Shown here: piece by piece, positions 6,491 to 8,254 of the stretch
How the letters are laid out: each line of letters begins with the position of its first letter
Position numbering within the stretch: the stretch's first letter is position 1
DNA from: DASTQL01 sp035761805
GTDB lineage: Bacteria; Actinomycetota; Actinomycetes; Jiangellales; Jiangellaceae
Direction: 5' to 3'
Assembly: GCA_035761805.1 (NCBI GenBank)
Contig: DASTQL010000092.1
Span: forward strand, 1-8,254
Length of the DNA stretch: 8,254 bases
Notes under the pieces: model-generated
Databases searched by the model: none
What the model was told of the DNA's origin: nothing
What the model saw: the letters and a program-made list of their open reading frames with translations, nothing else
Program-made: the position numbers and the translations under genes

Positions 6491-6565
6491 GCTGGTCCTC
6501 TCTCCGCCGGGTTCCCGGCGGGCGCGGTGTCCCGGCGGGTACGGCGCCGGAGGACCGGACCGGCG
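6491..6565 (-). promoter_or_regulatory. Riboswitch expression platform: anti-SD hairpin and RBS
   Basis: Downstream of the aptamer, CGCCGG (6565-6560) pairs with CCGGCG (6550-6545) and presents GGTCCT in its loop. GGTCCTC (6556-6550) is complementary over 7 bp to GAGGACC (6500-6494), the Shine-Dalgarno segment of the metY remnant. A second 7-bp hairpin, CCGCCGG-GAAC-CCGGCGG (6521-6504), sits directly against the Shine-Dalgarno sequence. The pairing suggests control of translation start rather than transcription termination, since no U-tract is present. This is inferred from complementarity only. Confidence 0.5.
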
Positions 6566-6566
6566 T

Positions 6567-6690
6567 CCCATCTGCCGCGCCGCCTCCCGGGACGAGAGGC
6601 ACCGCGCTGGAGTTAGCACCCGACGGGGTGGTTCCACCCCCGGCTGCTGCGGCGTCGACGGGCCAGTTCCCTCGGCCGCTCGTGATGGGT
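6567..6690 (-). promoter_or_regulatory. SAM-I (S-box) riboswitch
   Basis: The minus strand carries the S-box core in order: GAGGGAACTGGCCC, then GTCGACGCCGCAGCAGCC, then GGTGCTAACTCC. P1 is CCCATC (6689-6684) with GATGGG (6572-6567). P2 is GCGGC (6679-6675) with GCCGC (6653-6649). The tandem GA/GA of the kink-turn is present. The loop CTGG (6666-6663) can pair with CCAG (6610-6607), the expected pseudoknot, and GGTGC keeps the U-G that contacts ligand. P3 and P4 are GC-rich hairpins (GGGGTG/CACCCC and GCCTCTC/GGGAGGC). It should bind S-adenosylmethionine and repress the downstream methionine genes when SAM is plentiful. One deviation is notable: the usual GGCAACC reads AGCAGCC, changing the second A (base 6644) next to the ligand pocket. 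The arrangement fits SAM-I better than the actinobacterial SAM-IV class, whose core lacks this GAGGGA...GGTGCTAA order. Confidence 0.88.
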
Positions 6691-6699
6691 CGCGCGGTC

Positions 6700-6738
6700 A
6701 TCGTACGGGAGATGGGGCGGGTCGCATCCCGGGATGCG
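6700..6738 (-). promoter_or_regulatory. Riboswitch/met operon promoter with overlapping palindromic operator
   Basis: TACGAT (6705-6700) is a good -10 box and places the transcription start near 6692, only a few bases before riboswitch P1. At 17-bp spacing the -35 position is GATGCG (6728-6723), which is poor. Over it lies CGCATCCCGGGATGCG (6723-6738), a perfect 16-bp palindrome, the usual form of a dimeric regulator site. A repressor bound here would block the promoter; an activator could replace the weak -35. The regulator is unknown. Confidence 0.5.
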
Positions 6739-6772
6739 GGCGGGAGTCTCACATTTCGGGACGGCCGCACCG

Positions 6773-6867
6773 CTGGTGCGACCTGGGACTCACGGTGATC
6801 AAGTGTCCGGTCGACCCCGGGTCGCCCGCGATCACCGTGCGGCTCAAGTCCCGCCTGGCGGCACCAG
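6773..6867. repeat. Nested inverted repeat A (CACGGTGATC arms)
   Basis: CTGGTGC (6773-6779), GGGACT (6785-6790) and CACGGTGATC (6791-6800) are mirrored by GATCACCGTG (6830-6839), AGTCCC (6847-6852) and GCACCAG (6861-6867). That is 23 matched base pairs in three nested arms of one roughly 95-base element. A small hairpin, CGCACC-GCT-GGTGCG (6766-6780), overlaps its left end. It shares its central arm with repeat B next to it. It is non-coding; a dispersed palindromic repeat or a regulator cluster both fit. Confidence 0.7.
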
Positions 6868-6868
6868 G

Positions 6869-6935
6869 GGGTCACGGTGATCTCGGTCCAGGGCGATCCT
6901 CGGCTCACCCGATCGCTGCCGAGATCACCGTGCCC
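6869..6935. repeat. Inverted repeat B, same core arm as A
   Basis: CACGGTGATCTCGG (6873-6886) pairs perfectly with CCGAGATCACCGTG (6919-6932). GGG/CCC (6869-6871 with 6933-6935) adds 3 bp beyond a one-base bulge, and GCGATC/GATCGC (6893-6898 with 6911-6916) forms an inner stem around a 12-base loop. The first ten bases of the arm are identical to those of repeat A. It begins two bases after repeat A ends. Confidence 0.75.
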
Positions 6936-7069
6936 GGCACATCCCGCAGCGTGATACCGGGACGGCACGCCGATCAAGGCGCTGGCCGCACGCCCGGTCC
7001 CGTGCCCCGGTGGATCGAGACCCGACCCCCGCCCGGGTGGCCGGGGCGTCCACGCCGGTCTCCCGACCG
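6936..7069 (-). terminator. 3' region of the DUF6325 gene with possible terminator hairpins
   Basis: Directly after the DUF6325 stop codon is CGGTC-GGGA-GACCG (7069-7056), a 5-bp stem with a GNRA-type loop. Next is an imperfect GC hairpin, about GACGCCCCG...CGGGCGGGGGTC (7051-7025). Further down, CCGG-gac-GGCACG (6957-6969) mirrors CGTGCC-CCGG (7001-7010). None has a U-tract. One or more may end the DUF6325 transcript before the met promoter. I see no coding sequence here. Confidence 0.35.
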
Positions 7070-7897
7070 TCAGCCACTTCGGTCGGCGGCCTCGCCGGCG
7101 GCGACAGCCTCGGCGGCCGAGCGTGAGTCGATGACGCCCTCCTCGAGGAGCGCGTGGACGGCGGACGGTCCGGATGACCGCGCCAGCAGCCCCCGGTCCA
7201 TGAGGACCCGCAGGGTCTCACCCGCCGCGCTGGTGCGCTCGGCGGCCAGCTCGCGGGCGTGGTCGTCGGCCGCCTGGTCCCAGACCACCTCGGTGTCGTC
7301 GTGCCCGTGGGCATCGCCGACGAGCGCCTGCGCCATGGCGGCACCGGCGGAGGCCGCCGCGATCTCCGCCGCCTCGCTGGCTTCGATGACCGCGACCAGC
7401 TCCTGGCCCAGGGCGAGCACCGCGTCGCGGGTGAGGATGCCTTGCAGGAGCAGCCGGCCGCCCGCCTCGCGAACCCCGGCACGCAGCCGCGCGGCCCAGG
7501 TGTGCTCCACGAGCACGACGGCGACAGCGGTACCGGGTTCCAGGCTCTCGGCCAACCGACGGAGGTCGACCGGTCCGAGGCCGGCGGTCAGTCCCTCGTC
7601 GGGCTCGGCGCCGGTGAGACCGGCACCAGTGGTGCTGATGGTGCCGTCGACGCCGAGCCCGAGGAGCCGCCGCACCAGCAGGCCCAGCGTCTGCCGGAGC
7701 GACTCGTCGACGTCGCCGGCGAGCTGCTCGGTGGCGTAGCCGCCCGCGGAGGAGCGCCGGACGACGACGGCGTCGACCAGGCGGACGACACCGTGCACAC
7801 GGAGCCGGTGGAGCTCCTGCCGCACCTGCCCCCGCAGCCGCTCCTCGGAACCGAAGCCCACGACCAGCACCTGCAGCGGGCCCCACGTGGCCGTCAT
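7070..7897 (-). CDS. DUF6325 family protein with C-terminal extension
   Basis: The first ~165 residues match DUF6325, an actinobacterial family of unknown function related to DUF1269-type proteins. WGPLQVLVVGF (5-15) forms the first strand, followed by VRLVDAVVVRR (38-48). The diagnostic block is LEPGTAVAVVLVEHTWAARL (119-138) with REAGGRLL (143-150). The protein is 275 residues, longer than the usual 140-180. The extra part is an Ala-rich helix (about 165-193), a short His/Asp stretch GDAHGHDD (194-201), and two helical segments near 226-268 (VLMDRGLL, ALLEEGVIDSRSAAEAV) that faintly recall SHOCT-type ends. There is no signal peptide or strong membrane segment. ATG7897 has GGAGG 8 bases upstream, and the conserved strand begins right after it; an upstream in-frame start at 7969 has no ribosome site. 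Function is unknown. Relatives often sit among stress-type genes, which is suggestive only. Confidence 0.85.
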   Translation of the reverse strand: MTATWGPLQVLVVGFGSEERLRGQVRQELHRLRVHGVVRLVDAVVVRRSSAGGYATEQLAGDVDESLRQTLGLLVRRLLGLGVDGTISTTGAGLTGAEPDEGLTAGLGPVDLRRLAESLEPGTAVAVVLVEHTWAARLRAGVREAGGRLLLQGILTRDAVLALGQELVAVIEASEAAEIAAASAGAAMAQALVGDAHGHDDTEVVWDQAADDHARELAAERTSAAGETLRVLMDRGLLARSSGPSAVHALLEEGVIDSRSAAEAVAAGEAADRSG

Positions 7898-7905
7898 CTC
7901 TCGCT

Positions 7906-7958
7906 CCTCCCCCTGACGTGCCTCGCACGGTAGGCCCGTTGGAGGGCGCGTGCACGCG
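7906..7958 (-). promoter_or_regulatory. DUF6325 promoter region: RBS, -10 box, palindrome
   Basis: GGAGG (7910-7906) is a clear ribosome binding site. TACCGT (7932-7927) is a plausible -10 box giving a leader of about 23 bases. At 17-bp spacing the -35 position lies within CGCGTGCACGCG (7947-7958), a perfect 12-bp palindrome that could be an operator. GC-rich palindromes of this size occur by chance, so only the RBS is secure. Confidence 0.4.
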
Positions 7959-7998
7959 TCGGGTCCCAAGGCGCAACCGGCCGAGACCTGACAGGTGC

Positions 7999-8254
7999 TC
8001 AGCGGGCCACGACGACGTCCCGCAGGCCCATGGCCGCCCCCTCGGCGCTTGCCCGACCGCCCACCTCCCGTGCCTCCGCCGACCTCCCGGTCAGCCCGAG
8101 GACCGACGAGAGCAGCAGCCCGGCCCGTACGTGCTCGGGCCGGGCACCCAGCTCGTCGGTGGCGGTCAGGGCGGCCCGGGCCCCGGCCTCGGCGGCGAGC
8201 AGGTCGCCCGCGGCCAGGTCGGCGGCAGCGGTGAGCCGGCTGGCGACGGCTCCC
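7999..8254 (-). CDS. C-terminal part of an Ala-rich helical-repeat (TPR-like) protein
   Basis: Only the last 84 residues and the TGA stop are inside the window; the start lies beyond base 8254. The visible part is Ala/Leu/Arg-rich and helical. It has repeating amphipathic segments spaced like tetratricopeptide helices: LTAAADLAAGDLLAAEAGA, HVRAGLLLSSVLGLTGRSAEAREV, then EGAAMGLRDVVVAR at the end. The pattern of small residues with a helix break (GLTGRSAEA) suits a TPR-type pair. No enzyme motif is visible, and the protein does not end in a LuxR-type helix-turn-helix. I do not recognise the protein and assign no function. The reading frame is supported by codon third positions rich in G/C throughout. 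It ends 102 bases before the DUF6325 gene, which has its own promoter candidates. Confidence 0.6.
   Translation of the reverse strand, partial: GAVASRLTAAADLAAGDLLAAEAGARAALTATDELGARPEHVRAGLLLSSVLGLTGRSAEAREVGGRASAEGAAMGLRDVVVAR

Noticed and set aside
5293..6798. 501-codon open frame on the plus strand across metX and the riboswitch
   Set aside because: It is antisense to metX, which has a full set of catalytic motifs, and it runs through the structured leader. No family resemblance.
6773..6935. CRISPR array or phage attachment site at the repeats
   Set aside because: The repeats are inverted pairs, not regularly spaced direct repeats, and there are no cas, integrase or tRNA genes in the window.
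6486..6977. Upstream extension of the metY-remnant frame through the leader
   Set aside because: It would translate the riboswitch and repeats, has no ribosome site, and lies upstream of the predicted transcription start.
7983..8000. Small hairpin at the end of the 8254-7999 gene as a terminator
   Set aside because: Only about 7 bp with a bulge and a three-base loop, overlapping the stop codon and without a U-tract; too weak to call.

Overview
The window is very GC-rich, and every gene I can support lies on the minus strand. Protein families (DUF5302, DUF6325, a stand-alone LigD-type polymerase domain), GTG starts and several apparently leaderless genes point to a mycelial or soil-type member of the Actinomycetota. 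No genus can be named from this sequence alone. Read in the direction of transcription, from high to low coordinates, the order is: end of a helical repeat-type protein (8254-7999), a DUF6325 protein (7897-7070), a 584-base non-coding stretch (7069-6486), a remnant of metY, metX, metW, a small DUF5302 protein, a LigD-polymerase-like protein, fdhA (glutathione-independent formaldehyde dehydrogenase), a DUF72 protein, and a pirin that runs off the window at base 1.

The most interesting part is the methionine region. Bases 6690-6567 (minus strand) hold a recognisable S-box (SAM-I) riboswitch. It has a TANNNT -10 box just upstream, a perfect 16-bp palindrome over the presumed -35 region, and a leader that can pair with the Shine-Dalgarno sequence downstream. 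The gene it should control, the O-acetylhomoserine sulfhydrylase metY, has been reduced to a 52-codon ORF. Only the last ~45 codons of metY remain, with a frameshift, and this ORF stops 8 bases before metX. metX and metW overlap by ATGA. The riboswitch therefore now appears to control metX-metW through a vestigial coding segment. MetX acylates homoserine and MetW is its usual partner; the sulfhydrylase step must be encoded elsewhere or bypassed.

Upstream of the riboswitch promoter are two adjacent large inverted repeats (6773-6867 and 6869-6935). They share the arm CACGGTGATC/GATCACCGTG and look like dispersed palindromic elements or clustered regulator sites.

The rest is a set of apparently independent short transcription units. 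Three genes (LigD-pol-like, DUF72, pirin) lack a Shine-Dalgarno sequence and have a TANNNT box 6-7 bases before the start codon, as expected for leaderless mRNAs. fdhA, DUF5302 and DUF6325 have clear Shine-Dalgarno sequences. fdhA ends in a strong GC hairpin terminator. I see no CRISPR, tRNA, rRNA, transposase or phage gene. The novelty is regulatory and degenerative rather than a new multi-gene system.
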